Origin: Sepioteuthis lessoniana
Taxonomy: Eukaryota; Mollusca; Cephalopoda; Myopsida; Loliginidae
DNA: 64,000 nt
Direction of reading: 5' to 3'
NCBI GenBank assembly: GCA_963585895.1
Contig: OY757921.1
Span: 51,805,669 to 51,869,668, forward strand
This document shows positions 36,553 to 46,691 of this stretch, piece after piece. Position numbers and translations under genes: made by a program. Position 1 is the first letter of the stretch. Each line of letters opens with the position of its first letter. The notes under the pieces were generated by a model that saw only the letters and a list, made by a program, of their open reading frames with translations, did no database searches and had not been told where the DNA came from.

Positions 36553-36928
36553 GACAATGATTCTATTTTTCAAAGTGATAAACTAGGAAGAATTAAGATA
36601 TTCAGTTCAAATCAAATAAGATATTTTATTTAAAAATTGATAAATGGAACAGAGACATATAGAATGGTGTTAAATGCTATGTTAAATAAGTTTTCATGAC
36701 TGTTTGGTGTATTTTGCCTGAATACAAAACAAAAAATAAAAGTTCCGCATTAACTTTTCTGCACGAAATTATTTTTTCTTTTTGGCAGGAATACCAGATA
36801 CTTGAAGATTTGATTAATATTTTGCGCCGATATCTATAATCCGAAAAGGCACGCATACAAGAGTGCCTTAAAGAACTGACATATGATTTAAACCAGTCAG
36901 CAAAATCATCACCAGATACCGAAATTCA

Positions 36929-36962
<34 letters not shown>

Positions 36963-36966
<4 letters not shown>

Positions 36967-37080
36967 CATCCACAGACATATGGTTTCGTTGTATCACAAC
37001 TCTTCAGGGTGTGTTGAAACCTAGGACGCTTGAAGCTAGGATCGAAACTGGCCCAACTTTATGTTAGACTTAGTATCATA
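36963..37080 (-). repeat. Microsatellite-linked short repeat, family X, copy 1
   Basis: A ~118-base unique stretch lies between the (AT)n arrays at 36930-36962 and 37131-37297. It shares CCACAGA, the CGAAA box and GGATCGAAA with the stretch at 40641-40735, which also follows an (AT)n array. Both copies have the same orientation relative to the array. Confidence 0.65.
36970..37012 (-). ncRNA. Candidate hammerhead-ribozyme-like motif
   Basis: On the minus strand: CTGAAGA (37007-37001), a 5-bp stem GTTGT/ACAAC with loop GAT (37000-36988), GAAA (36987-36984), CCATATGTC (36983-36975), then TGTGG (36974-36970). These match the hammerhead boxes CUGANGA, GAAA and a cleavable GUC in the right order, with stem II perfect and a very short stem III. 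Stem I is weak here (three pairs plus a mismatch). In the second copy (40643-40685) stem I is a perfect CCACA/TGTGG but the first box has drifted. The call rests on motif reading alone, and no fold or activity was computed. Confidence 0.4.
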
Positions 37081-37125
37081 CTACTCGGCCAACAAGCGAA
37101 CCACGTCAACTCTTGAATCATAAGG

Positions 37126-37297
<172 letters not shown>

Positions 37298-37307
37298 ATC
37301 ATCATCA

Positions 37308-37799
37308 TCATGTCATGCCGCCAGCACGGATATCCTTGACCGTCTCTCGCCACTTTTCCCTATCGTTCATCGCCTCCGGCAGGTCTTCTGGGTTACATCC
37401 TGTGTCCTCACATAGTTGCTGTATGTAAGTTCGGGCTGGTCGTCCCGCTTTTGCTTGGCCATATGTGGGGGTCCATAGGAGTACGTCACTTACGAGCTTG
37501 TCCTTGCTTCTCCGGCAGTGTCCGGCGTGTCTGGCTCGTCTGACATGTATAGTTTTCGTGATGGGTGGCAAGTGGCCGTACAGTTGGCGTCTCATGGGGT
37601 GTCGTCGCCAGGACTTGTTCAATATTGCTCTCAACATTCTTGTGTAGTTGCCGTCAAGTTTCTTCTCCAACCGTTTGGTTAGCGTCCATGCAGTGCATCC
37701 ATATAGCAGTATCGATACAACTGCTGCCTGGAAGAAACTGCGCTTCATTTCATCGGTCAAGTCTGATTTCCATATTATTGAGAGCCTATCTATAGCCAT
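37308..37799 (-). pseudogene. RTE LINE C-terminal domain
   Basis: 163 codons continue the LINE protein after reverse transcriptase. They include YGCTAWTLTKRLEKKLDGNY (residues ~33-52), QLYGHLPPI (~71-79), a histidine-cysteine-bearing RRARHAGHC segment, and the end [16 protein letters not shown] with [10 protein letters not shown]. The KWRE codons are where three other copies in this window carry (GA)n arrays. One stop separates this part from the RT frame. Confidence 0.88.
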
Positions 37800-37814
37800 C
37801 CATGCTTTCGTCAG

Positions 37815-38687
37815 TCATGTGTCGATGTCGTTTTCTGTTGATGAGACACTACTTCCTAGGTAGGTGAATTTGTCCACTAGCCTCAGAGAGGCTCCGTCTA
37901 GAGTGGTAATGTTGCCCGTTTGGTTGTAACACATATATTCAGTTTTGTGCGCATTGACATGGAGGCCAATGCCTGCTGCAGCTCGTTCCAAGCTATGCAG
38001 TAGTGTCTCTGCTTGATTACGCGTATTCGCCAGTAACGCTAAGTCATCAGCGTAGTCGGCGTCTGTGATTGTTTTTGCGGGGTACCTTTTGCTTCTTTTC
38101 TTAGTCAGCTCGAAGCCATTTTCTCTGATTTTGTCGATCGAAGTTCTAAGCACGTAGTCTAGACAGATGATAAAGAGGTAAGGGGCTAGCGTGTCTCCTT
38201 GTAGTACTCCTGCAACAGTGCCGAAGTATTCCGTGTCTCCATCTGGTGAACGTACTTTCACTTTTGTGTTTTTGTAGAGGATCATTATTGTTGCTACGGT
38301 TTCTTTTGGTCGGCCGTATGCTAGTAGGATTAGTTCCATTTTCCCTCTGTGGAGGGAATCGAAGGCCTTGGTAAAGTCGACAAATAGTAATGGCGCCTGA
38401 AGGTTTTTTGCCCGGACGCCTTCAAAGATTCTACGGATAGTCAATATTTGTGAGGTTGTGGATCTATTTCTCCGGAAGCCATTTTGGTTTTTCCTAAGGA
38501 TGTTGGGTTCTATACAGTTTCGTAGTAGGGCATTGTAGATTTTGGCTGCTATGGATGTAAGTGTTATCCCTCGGTAGTTCTTGGCTAATCCGAGGTCGCC
38601 TTTTTTAGGGAAAGGAAGGATGCATCCCTTCATCCATCTTTCTATCCTATTTTGACTATAGACAGCTGCAACGCTGTCTATAGTCAA
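37815..38687 (-). pseudogene. RTE LINE reverse transcriptase
   Basis: A 290-codon open frame with all core RT motifs. FVDFTKAFD is at residues 102-110 (motif A aspartate), GVLQGDTLAPYLF at 160-172 (motif B), YADDLALLA at 212-220 (motif C, catalytic pair) and FTYLGSSVS at 274-282. The NGFRRNRST block is at 69-77. The natural protein extends upstream, so the first codons (MTIDS) come from a fold-back duplication and are not a true start. All catalytic aspartates seen are intact. Confidence 0.92.
38652..38687. repeat. Perfect palindrome inside the RTE LINE
   Basis: 15-base arms (TTGACTATAGACAGC at 38652-38666 and its complement at 38673-38687) flank a 6-base centre. The inverted copy breaks the LINE frame between the linker and the RT. 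Confidence 0.93.
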
Positions 38688-39031
38688 ATACTTGGCTGGA
38701 GCAGTAAATCGTCGAATTGTCTAGTCTTCCACACTTCTGGGGGGATCTCGTCTAGCCCTGCGGTTTTCCTATTTTTAACGTTTTTAAGAACCGAGTCGAG
38801 TTCTTCTTTGGTGAAAGGCCCTAGTTTAATATCTAATTGCTTACTGATAATTCTGGTGATCGGTTCATACGTTATTTTCGGTGGGCTTCCTAGTAGATTT
38901 TTGAAATGCTGTTCCCACAGTTTTACTCTTTCTTGTTGGCTTGCAGCTTTCAATTTTGCTTTGGCTGTGCTTTTTCTTCTACTTACTTCGTTTATTGTTT
39001 GCCAGGCTATCCTGGATTGTCTATCTTCCAC
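38684..39031 (-). pseudogene. RTE LINE linker before RT
   Basis: 115 codons with SRIAWQTINEVSRRKS, VKLWEQHFKNLLG (residues ~54-66) and KNRKTAGLDEIPPEVWK (~90-106). The latter is the conserved block N-terminal to RT in RTE-type LINEs. The frame ends at the palindrome. Confidence 0.88.
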
Positions 39032-39236
39032 CTAGTCTCTAATCTTATCTATCTGATTTTGTATGTATTCTGCCTGTTCTTTTAGATATATTTCTGCTAA
39101 TTGATATTGTGCCTTTTCTAGTTTTCGGGCATTTGTGTTTGTTGGGTTCTTCCGATAGCTTTTGGAGGCAGTTTTCACGAGTGCACGTTTCCCAGGGGAC
39201 TCTATATTTACTTCTAGGTTTTGTTGGGATACACTT

Positions 39237-40013
39237 TCATGCCGCCTCTAGGTGTGCTTCAACAAAATTTTCATATTCGTCATTTGGGGTAACTTTTTCT
39301 GTCTTCTCTTGTAGTGTTTCGAATCTGTTTCTTAATTCTGATGCATATTTGTCTCTAATGTCTCTGTTGTTAAGTAGGGCCCAGTCATAGTGCCTAGTTG
39401 TCGCTGTTCGTGTGGCGTTTTTTCGTAGGCATAGACGTATTTTGGCCGTGACTATTCGATGATCGAAGGACACACCCTCGAAAGTGGAGTATGTCTCGCA
39501 ATTCATAACACTATTTTTCCATTTTCTGTTTATAAAGAGGTAGTCTATCTGTGCTTTACTCTTGTTCGCGTATGTGTGGGTCCATAATTTTCCCTCCCTT
39601 TTTTGAAAGTTTGTATTGAGGCATGTTAATCTATTTTCTATCATGAAATCAATTAGATCTTGTCCATTCCTGTTTGACGTGTTGTGTAGGCTGTATTTGT
39701 TGTTTCTGTTTTTCCCGATTTGTGCATTCATATCTCCGCCAATGACTAGCAGGTTGTGTTTCGGAATGCTACGTACTAGGGAGGATAGCTCCTCATAGAA
39801 GGCGACTAGTTCGGTTTCTTCGCTAACATTGGTAGGGCTGTAGCAGGAGATGATCGTTGCTTTGGGGTTGCCATTAAACGTTGCGGCCATCATCTTAGGT
39901 TGTATTCTCTCAATGCTATTAAGTGTTTTTAGCGCTCTTGGTCCTATAAGCATTCCCACCCCTCCTACCGATGCATTGACAGAGTTTTTCCTTGCCGATA
40001 CAGTCACCAGCAT
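39237..40013 (-). pseudogene. RTE LINE endonuclease domain
   Basis: An apurinic/apyrimidinic-type endonuclease nicks target DNA to prime reverse transcription. Motifs seen: CYSPTN (residues 57-62), IGGDMNAQIG (91-100), QIDYLFINRKW (155-165) and FDHRIV (183-188, the SDH-type catalytic site). The domain begins further upstream than the first Met, since FIVRTLNRIGQLPELT and DIICIQEHR lie in frame up to about 40170. A stop at 39237 separates it from the linker. Confidence 0.9.
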
Positions 40014-40465
40014 CCATCCATTGCCAGTTTCGTGATATTTGATATCTTCGGTGTGAGTGTATCGATGTTCTTGTATACAGATTATGTCTATCTTATGTTC
40101 TACGGCTGATGCAGTTAGCTCTGGTAGTTGACCTATTCTATTTAGGGTTCTAACGATAAATGTCGCTATCTGTATTGTTTGTTTGCATTTTAGTAGTGTT
40201 TGAGCTCTGTAGCTGATTTTTCGAACACTGAGGGTTTGTGTATGTGGTTTGAGTATGAGTCATGGTTATCTTTCGATGGCTGTTTTTATTCTCATCTATA
40301 GAAGCCACTCTTATAGATGAGCAGCAGTAGTTCCCCGATCGAACTGACAATCCTGAGCGTTAAGCCGCAAGACTCACACGTTCAGGAAATATTTGGCATT
40401 GCGAATTCGAACACCTTCACGTACACGATGCTGCTTCCCATGTGTACGTGAAAAAAATAAAAAAT

Positions 40466-40601
40466 AAATAAATAAATAAATAAAATAAAAAAATAAAAAT
40501 AAAAATGAAAATAAAAGAAACATAAAAAAATAAAATAAAATAAAATATAGAAAATAAAAAAATAGAAAATAAAAATAAAATGAAATAAAAATAAATCCTT
40601 T

Positions 40602-40642
<41 letters not shown>
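40466..40642. repeat. A-rich (AAATA)-like run and (AT)n array
   Basis: 40450-40600 is dominated by AAATA and AAAATA units. 40606-40642 is (AT)n. The array ends at the family X repeat. Confidence 0.85.
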
Positions 40643-40643
<1 letters not shown>

Positions 40644-40735
40644 CACAGATATACTTTTTCGTAGTTTTACACCACTTCTGTGTGGCTGAATCAAGTAAGG
40701 ATCGAAATCCAGTTGACATTACGTCAGTCAAAAAT
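40641..40735 (-). repeat. Microsatellite-linked short repeat, family X, copy 2
   Basis: This is the partner of 36963-37080. On the minus strand it holds CCACA, a drifted CAGAAGT box, a 5-pair stem GTGGT/ACTAC, GAAA, then TATATC and TGTGG. Stem I is fully paired here. GGATCGAAA follows, as in copy 1. Confidence 0.6.
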
Positions 40736-40829
40736 CTGACTCCAGGACATCGTTTATTCCCAATGTAAGTGAAGACATTTAACATATATCATTTTATATA
40801 TACATTATCGTCTTCAGTTCTTGGGAAGA

Positions 40830-40830
40830 G

Positions 40831-40876
<46 letters not shown>

Positions 40877-41150
40877 CAATTAAATTCGTTTAAAGAATAG
40901 ATCTCTATTGCAAACAAATCTATAGTAGCGTCAACAAAAGTTTAATATCATTAAAGAAAAAAAAGAAAATTTGATTTTCTTTTTATTTCACTTTTTAGAA
41001 ATCTTCTTCTTCTTCTTCTTCTTCTTCTTCTTCTTCTTCTTCTTCTTCTTCTTCTTCTTCTTCTCTCTCTCTTTCTCTCTCTTTCTCTCTCTTTCTCTCT
41101 CTCTATTTCTCACACTTTCATTCTGCACTCACACACACACACACACATAA
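40830..41150. repeat. (AT)n, (TTC)n, (CT)n and (AC)n arrays
   Basis: (AT)n at 40832-40875, (TTC)n at 41002-41062, (CT)-rich at 41063-41108, and (AC)n at 41128-41147. Confidence 0.9.
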
Positions 41151-41289
41151 ATGCACACACACAAAGAGGGAAAACTCAAAGCCCGGTAGCAATATGCAAA
41201 TTCAATGATATAAGATTTGAATTGAATAACGAGATGATGGTATCAACGCACACACACTATATAAATATATAAATATATATATGTATACA

Positions 41290-41975
41290 TAAGCATGTTT
41301 CATTAAATAGTAAAGACACATTTTGTCTGTATAATTTGATTAATATCCTTTCGAGTTTCCAGATAAGTGTCTTGGTTTCAGATTGGAATTGGTGGATGAA
41401 TTTACCAAAATTATCCTGAGTACATTTGGACCCTCCATAGGCCATCATCAGGGATTACTTGCATGTGTTAAGACTGTTATTTTTTAAATTGGTTTTAAAA
41501 GATTTTGTTTTTATATAACATAACAAAAATGTGCAAACGCAGATTTGGATAAAACTGAATTGCTGATGAATTTAAAAAACAGAACGCTATCAACGGAAAA
41601 AGAATACTGTCAAGGAATATGGAATATCAAAAAATTCTAAAGGTATTTCAAAACATTGTGGCTATTCTCAAAATTAATTTTATAGTTTTTATTTTTCTTT
41701 ATGAGTAAGGTTTTTAGGATTTGTAGTCGTAGCTTATCAATTTCTTCTGTGATTATAGTGGTGTTTTCAACTAGAATTTTTCGAAACTTGGAGTTAGGAA
41801 TAGAATGAATTTCAAATATGTAAGGCTATGGAGCTAGAATCATTAAAGTGCATTGTAAGTCGTCTAGAAAGAGTTGTAGTGGTAAGGCCAACATACGCAC
41901 TATTTTCTTTGGAGACACAGTCTCCAAAGAGACATTTGAACATATATGACGTTGGTCCTATCAAGAAGTTCAGTA
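41290..41975 (-). mobile_element. Penelope-like element, 3' part (b)
   Basis: On the minus strand 41965-41820 codes YMFKCLFGDCVSKENSAYVG and LTTTTLSRRLTMHF, the GIY-YIG-type endonuclease start of Penelope-like elements. A following block near 41800-41700 matches the RKILVENTTI segment. The non-coding 3' part at 41290-41460 contains CCTGATGATGG and resembles 42150-42330. The copy is degraded, and only the endonuclease end and trailer remain. It abuts (AT)n at 41983-42031. Confidence 0.8.
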
Positions 41976-41981
41976 GAGAGG

Positions 41982-42033
<52 letters not shown>

Positions 42034-42149
42034 ATATATGTATATGTATATATATATGTATAATATTTATATTATATGTATGACATTAATGTAATAGATA
42101 TGTATTATATACAAAATGAATATGTGTGTGTGTGTGTAACACCCACACA

Positions 42150-43547
42150 CACATATATATTTGATTGAACATAATAGATATTTTTTGTCTCCATATTTTT
42201 TTGTTAATCCATTTGAATTGCTGTATTGATCTTATGATATTCGTTGGCAGTTGGTTGATAAATCTTCCATAATTAGTTATTTCCCAAGTACCATCTGTCC
42301 AACTTTGAGCCATCATCAAGGGAGGATGTATTACAAAAGAGATTTAACTTTTGTATATACATTACTACTTTGTATGCACATTACTACGTCTGTACTGTTG
42401 TATTGAGTAGCGTTTACTTTTCGATTTTTTTTTCTATAAATAGTGTCGGTAGCTAAAGACAATTAAGTACATTAGCACGGATTTCAAAATCAATTCCGTT
42501 AAGTTTCGTTTGTATGTTCCTAATATGTAGAGCCTCGAGAATCTGTAGTTTTGGCTTGTTATTTTGATGTTCTAATATTGTGTTTTCGGTAAGAATTTTC
42601 CGTAATTCTTTTGTTGGCCATGAATGTTTATTTTTAATGCTTTGCTTTGGAACTTGTATCAGAAAGGTGCATTGTAAGTCTTATCGATATGGTAGTTGAG
42701 GTTAAACCAACATGTATATTATTATTTTGAAAGATACAATCTCCTAAAGGACATTTAAACTGATATATAACGTTGTTTTTTTTTTTTTTTTTTTTTTTTG
42801 CAAATCGGGGGAGATGAATTATTTTTAATGACTAAGTTGGAGGTTTTAAATTTATCATAATATATAATAAGTTTACCTTCTTATTAGGATCAGTGGGGAG
42901 TATGTTTCTATAAATCAATGTTTTTAATATTTTTTCATCTGATTCATAATTTCAGTGCATTTGGTTACGGTAAAAAGTTTGATATATGTTTGTTGACAAG
43001 GTGGAGTTGTATACTGTTTATTTTGTTGGTTAATTTTTTTAATCATGCGTTTAATTTGTTCATCAACAATATAGTTAAGAAACCCATTATTTATGAGAGA
43101 CTGTTTTATGTTTTCTACCAATTTATAAAGTATTTTTTTAGTGGTGGAGATCAGTTTATCACGGGATATTAGGTTATTAACAATTGCTTTTTATATATGA
43201 AGGGGCATTCACTTTTAAAGTTGAGGGTACAGGAGGGTTATTATAGTTTTTTTTTAGAGTACAGGTAGTGAAGTTATTATTGTTGTTAGTATGAATGAGA
43301 ACATCTAAAAAGGAAATTTTATTGTTTTTGTTTAGTTCATGAGTAAAGTTAAGAACTGAATTTTTTTGGAAGGTGTCCTGTCGTATGTTGATTTCGTTAA
43401 TATTATTTGCAAGAATAAGGATATCATCTTAGGTATATTGGAGGTTTTAAAGCTATTAAAAATTCTATTTTCAAGGTCGGACATGTAGAAATTACTGAAG
43501 ATCGGGACTTGGACAGACCTCATAGTTACCCCATCTGTCTGAACGTA
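42150..43547 (-). mobile_element. Penelope-like element with RT and GIY-YIG parts (c)
   Basis: Minus strand, from 43547 down: RT motifs with SDGVTMRSVQ (compare DGVTMGSPLG), FYMSDLENRIFNSF, a degraded catalytic loop next to DDILILANN, and FLDVLIHTNN (near 43400-43270). Then comes SLINNGFLNYIVDEQIKRMI (43110-43050). The GIY-YIG part YQFKCPLGDCIFQNNN and VGLTSTT is at 42770-42690, with LQILEALHIR at 42560-42530. A trailer at 42330-42150 resembles that of element b. It is broken. On the right it is cut by an RLE LINE fragment at 43548. Confidence 0.85.
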
Positions 43548-43735
43548 GCAAAAGGATTATTAAAAGGCCTGGAGGACTTGGAAGTTGGCGGACGGGTAGA
43601 GACTATCCAAATGACAGCATTGCTGAGAACGGCCACAATCCTGAGACGAGTCCTGGAGACTTGAGGAGACTTGCTGTCACTCAAACTCCATGGAAACTAT
43701 AAGCTAACACTGATGAAAAACTCTAAAGGAGGAAT
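43548..43735 (+). mobile_element. RLE-type LINE, 3' end fragment
   Basis: It codes KGLLKGLEDLEVGGRVETIQ (about 43550-43610) and the terminal region with TAACACTGATG. It nearly matches 47935-48110, so it is among the younger fragments. The left junction is inside the Penelope-like element's RT. Confidence 0.85.
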
Positions 43736-43736
43736 G

Positions 43737-44265
43737 TTATATTTTAATTGAAGAATTTTGCCTTGATAATCAAGTAAATATTTTTACCAGCAGGAATTAT
43801 CTCTAGCTAACTGAAGAATTGTTTAAATTTACCGCGCTAAACTCCGAAATTTAGCATAGATTATTATAGAATCTTTTCCCAACCCGTTCAAACACTCCCA
43901 CTTATTTCAAATTAATGTCCCCCCCCCGCAAAAACAAAAAACAACCCAACCAAACGCCAAAAGAATTTTTCGAATGGAATCTTCTAGAATCAGGTGTCAT
44001 GTAAACCTTAGGAACGATATAAAAGCTTAAACTTAAGAAATATCTGATATACAAGGGCTAAACAATTCTGAGGAAATGCTCATTGGGTAGAGATTAGTGC
44101 AAGCTTGTCTTAAAAAAAAACACTGAATTTTCTATGACTTGTAAAATCTGTTGGTGAATATTGTTATATTTTAATTAAAGAATTTTGCCTTGCTAATCAA
44201 CTAAATGTTTTTACCTGCTGGAATTATCTCGAGCTAACTGAAGAATTGTTTAAATTTTACTTCGT
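43737..44265 (+). repeat. Pair of ~103-base direct repeats
   Basis: 43737-43840 and 44161-44263 match closely (word ACTGAAGAATTGTTTAAATT). About 320 bases lie between them. A related stretch follows the LINE copy at 4880-4960. No coding sequence is seen, and the family is not known to me. Confidence 0.65.
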
Positions 44266-44808
44266 CACCCTCCATATCGACAAATTTTCCAATCGATAGG
44301 CGTTGTAGCCCCATATTTTCAGTAAAAACATCAGAAATCTCATTTGAAAAATTATCACCACCACATTTAAAAGTAGTGTAAGATATTCCCATTAATCTGG
44401 AAAAAGTCTTTCAGGCAGTCCACTCTAGTTGCTAGACGAAAAAAAAAAAAAAAAAATAAATAAAAAGTAGATCAACGGACTTTAACTAAGTTAATACTTA
44501 GGTTCAGATTTACTTCCAGAGTTTTTTTCCTTTTTTTTTTGTGACCCGCTGTTTATAAACAGTCAATGATTGCTCGTTGTCACATGTGTGTCAGGTGCGC
44601 AGGTCATAAACCACCCCTGGGCCTTGTATAGCCACATTATACAACCCATGATAAAAATGTCAAATCACAATATTACACAATGTGGGACCCAGGCAACAGG
44701 CCTGGATGTCATGATCGGCAAGTGCTCTCCTGATAGCCAACATGGCAGAACCGGTCGTCATCCTTCGAATGTTGGCTGCTCTTTTTCAAGTACATAAACG
44801 ACGACGTA

Positions 44809-45123
44809 ATGAACCACAACGAACAGAGACCTAAACACAAAACATGGACGATGGAAAAGAATCAACTTGCACTAGAATGCTATTTCAGGAGCAATCCTTC
44901 ACAAAGAGGATACAGGAAAAGAATGATAGAGATCTGGCAAGAACGTTCAACATTTCAGACAACTAGCCAAAGGCTAGCCAACCATGTTCGGACAATAATT
45001 AAGAAGGGTTGGTTTTCTGACCTTGAACTACTAGAAATCCACCAAAAAACACTGAAACCAAACTATAACACAATACCAGACACATCAAGTGATATGAAAC
45101 AAACACAATCCAACGAAAAATAA
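44809..45123 (+). pseudogene. RLE LINE N-terminal Myb-like domain
   Basis: 104 codons with WTMEKNQLALECYFRSNP (residues ~14-31), RGYRKRMIEIWQERSTF (34-50) and a helix ending SDLELLEIH. A Myb-like or homeodomain-like helical block at this place binds target DNA in R2-group LINEs, so that role is expected by homology. The frame stops at 45123, and the linker beyond is degraded. The domain is also recognisable near 30990 and 60950 on the minus strand. Confidence 0.8.
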
Positions 45124-45804
45124 CCGCAAACCTCGGCAAATGAAAACACTACACTCCCAAACGATACACTAACGAACAACCAGGAAGTAACACTATCACA
45201 AGAACAAAAGATAAATCTAGAACATGTAAAGACAATCATGAATAGTGAAAAGACTATTCTAACTTCATTATGAAACATAGAATGGAAAAAATTTAAGATA
45301 GAAACGAATGAAATAAATCACATATAACCTTACATACCGACGAATAATATAACTGCAATGAACTAATCTATGCAGGAGCAAAATTAGTTTGTGACAAAAT
45401 TGGGATCCCCTCAAAAAGCACTAAGAAACAGTAAAAACCGGGATGGGAAATTAAACTGGAAACGCAAAAAAAAAAAAAAAAAAAAACCTACGAAAACAAG
45501 CCCGAATGATAAGAAAGAAAGGCGCTGAAATTGGCGGAAAGAAGGAACAGGCAACATGGGGAAAAATAACAGTACAACTTGGGGAAATAAACCAGAAAGT
45601 GCTGGCCAAAGAAGGAAAATTAAAGAGATATTGACAAGGGGTAAAACAATACAGGCAAAACAGGACATTCCAAAAACACGAAAGAAAATTCTATCTACAA
45701 TTGGGAGTGGGTGATATGAAAGCATACTAACAACCTGATATAAAAGAAACCGAACGATTTTGGACTGAAATATGGCAACCAAAGAAACATAACGAAAATG
45801 CTGA

Positions 45805-46248
45805 ATGGATGAACAATATTACAAGAGAACCAGAGGCCCTTGGAGAAGGCCCCAAAATGGACACATCGACTTACTCAAAACAACACTAAAAAGAATATCA
45901 AACCGGAAAGCGCCTGGCCATGATGGAATACATGCCTTCTGGTCCATGAAATTCATCTCCATTCTCAGCAGACTAGCACTAGAAATGAACGTATGCTTAG
46001 AAGGCGCCCAAGAATATGAATGGATGACCAAAGGAAATATTACATTAATCCAAAAGGACCCTAGTAAAGGAACTGCTCAAAACAATTACAGACCCATAAA
46101 CTGCCTACCAATGATGTGGAAAATACTAACAGCACAAATAAGGGAAAAGATCTACTATTCGCTAACAAGCCGCAGATTGTTCCCTGACGAAGAGAAAGGA
46201 TGCCGCAAAGGATCCAGAGGCACAGCAGAATTACTCTACATAGATTAA
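45805..46248 (+). pseudogene. RLE LINE reverse transcriptase, fingers region
   Basis: 147 codons. SNRKAPGHDGIHAFWSMKF (residues ~31-50) is the conserved RT entry block. WMTKGNITLIQKDPSKGTA and NNYRPINCLPMMWK (~72-105) are followed by EEKGCRKGSRGTAELLYID. The frame ends with a stop in place of the next codon. The palm continues degraded through 46680, with QDAALSPLLFII (motif B-like) near 46478-46515 and MDDIKLFAKN near 46604-46635. Confidence 0.88.
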
Positions 46249-46691
46249 CACATCCTAAATGAGAGGGAGACCAAACGGAAAAATCTAGCTATGGCCTGGA
46301 TTGACTACAAAAAAGGCATATTATATGCTCCCTGAAAGCTGGAAGCTACACTCTCAAAATGTACAAAATAACATATGAAGTTATCAACTTCATCGAACAG
46401 ACCATGAAAACCTGGAAAGTGGTGCTGACAGCAGGAGGAAGAAGCATAGCTGAAGCAAAGATATAAAGAGGCATTTTCCAAGATGCTGCACTATCGCCCT
46501 TATTATTCATAATAGCCTTGATGCCACTGAACCACATACTCAGAAAATGCGCAGCCGGATACAAACTCAGCAGATCGCAAGAGAGGATCAACCACCTAAT
46601 TTACATGGATGACATTAAATTATTTGCAAAAAATGAAAACGAACTGAAAACTCTCATATAAGCCGTTAGAATATACAGTCAGGACATAGGA

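Larger units (their letters stand above)
37302..40200 (-). mobile_element. RTE-type LINE, best preserved copy
   Basis: A single long coding region reads from about 40200 down to 37308: an apurinic-type endonuclease, a linker, reverse transcriptase and a C-terminal domain. The 3' end is almost without untranslated sequence, and the stop lies within an (ATG)n tail (37302-37317). Both features are typical of the RTE clade. The 5' side beyond 40200 is unassigned, and no good start codon precedes the endonuclease. A few stops split the frame, including one made by the palindrome at 38652-38687, so this copy is inactive. Its right flank is an A-rich stretch and (AT)n array. Confidence 0.9.
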
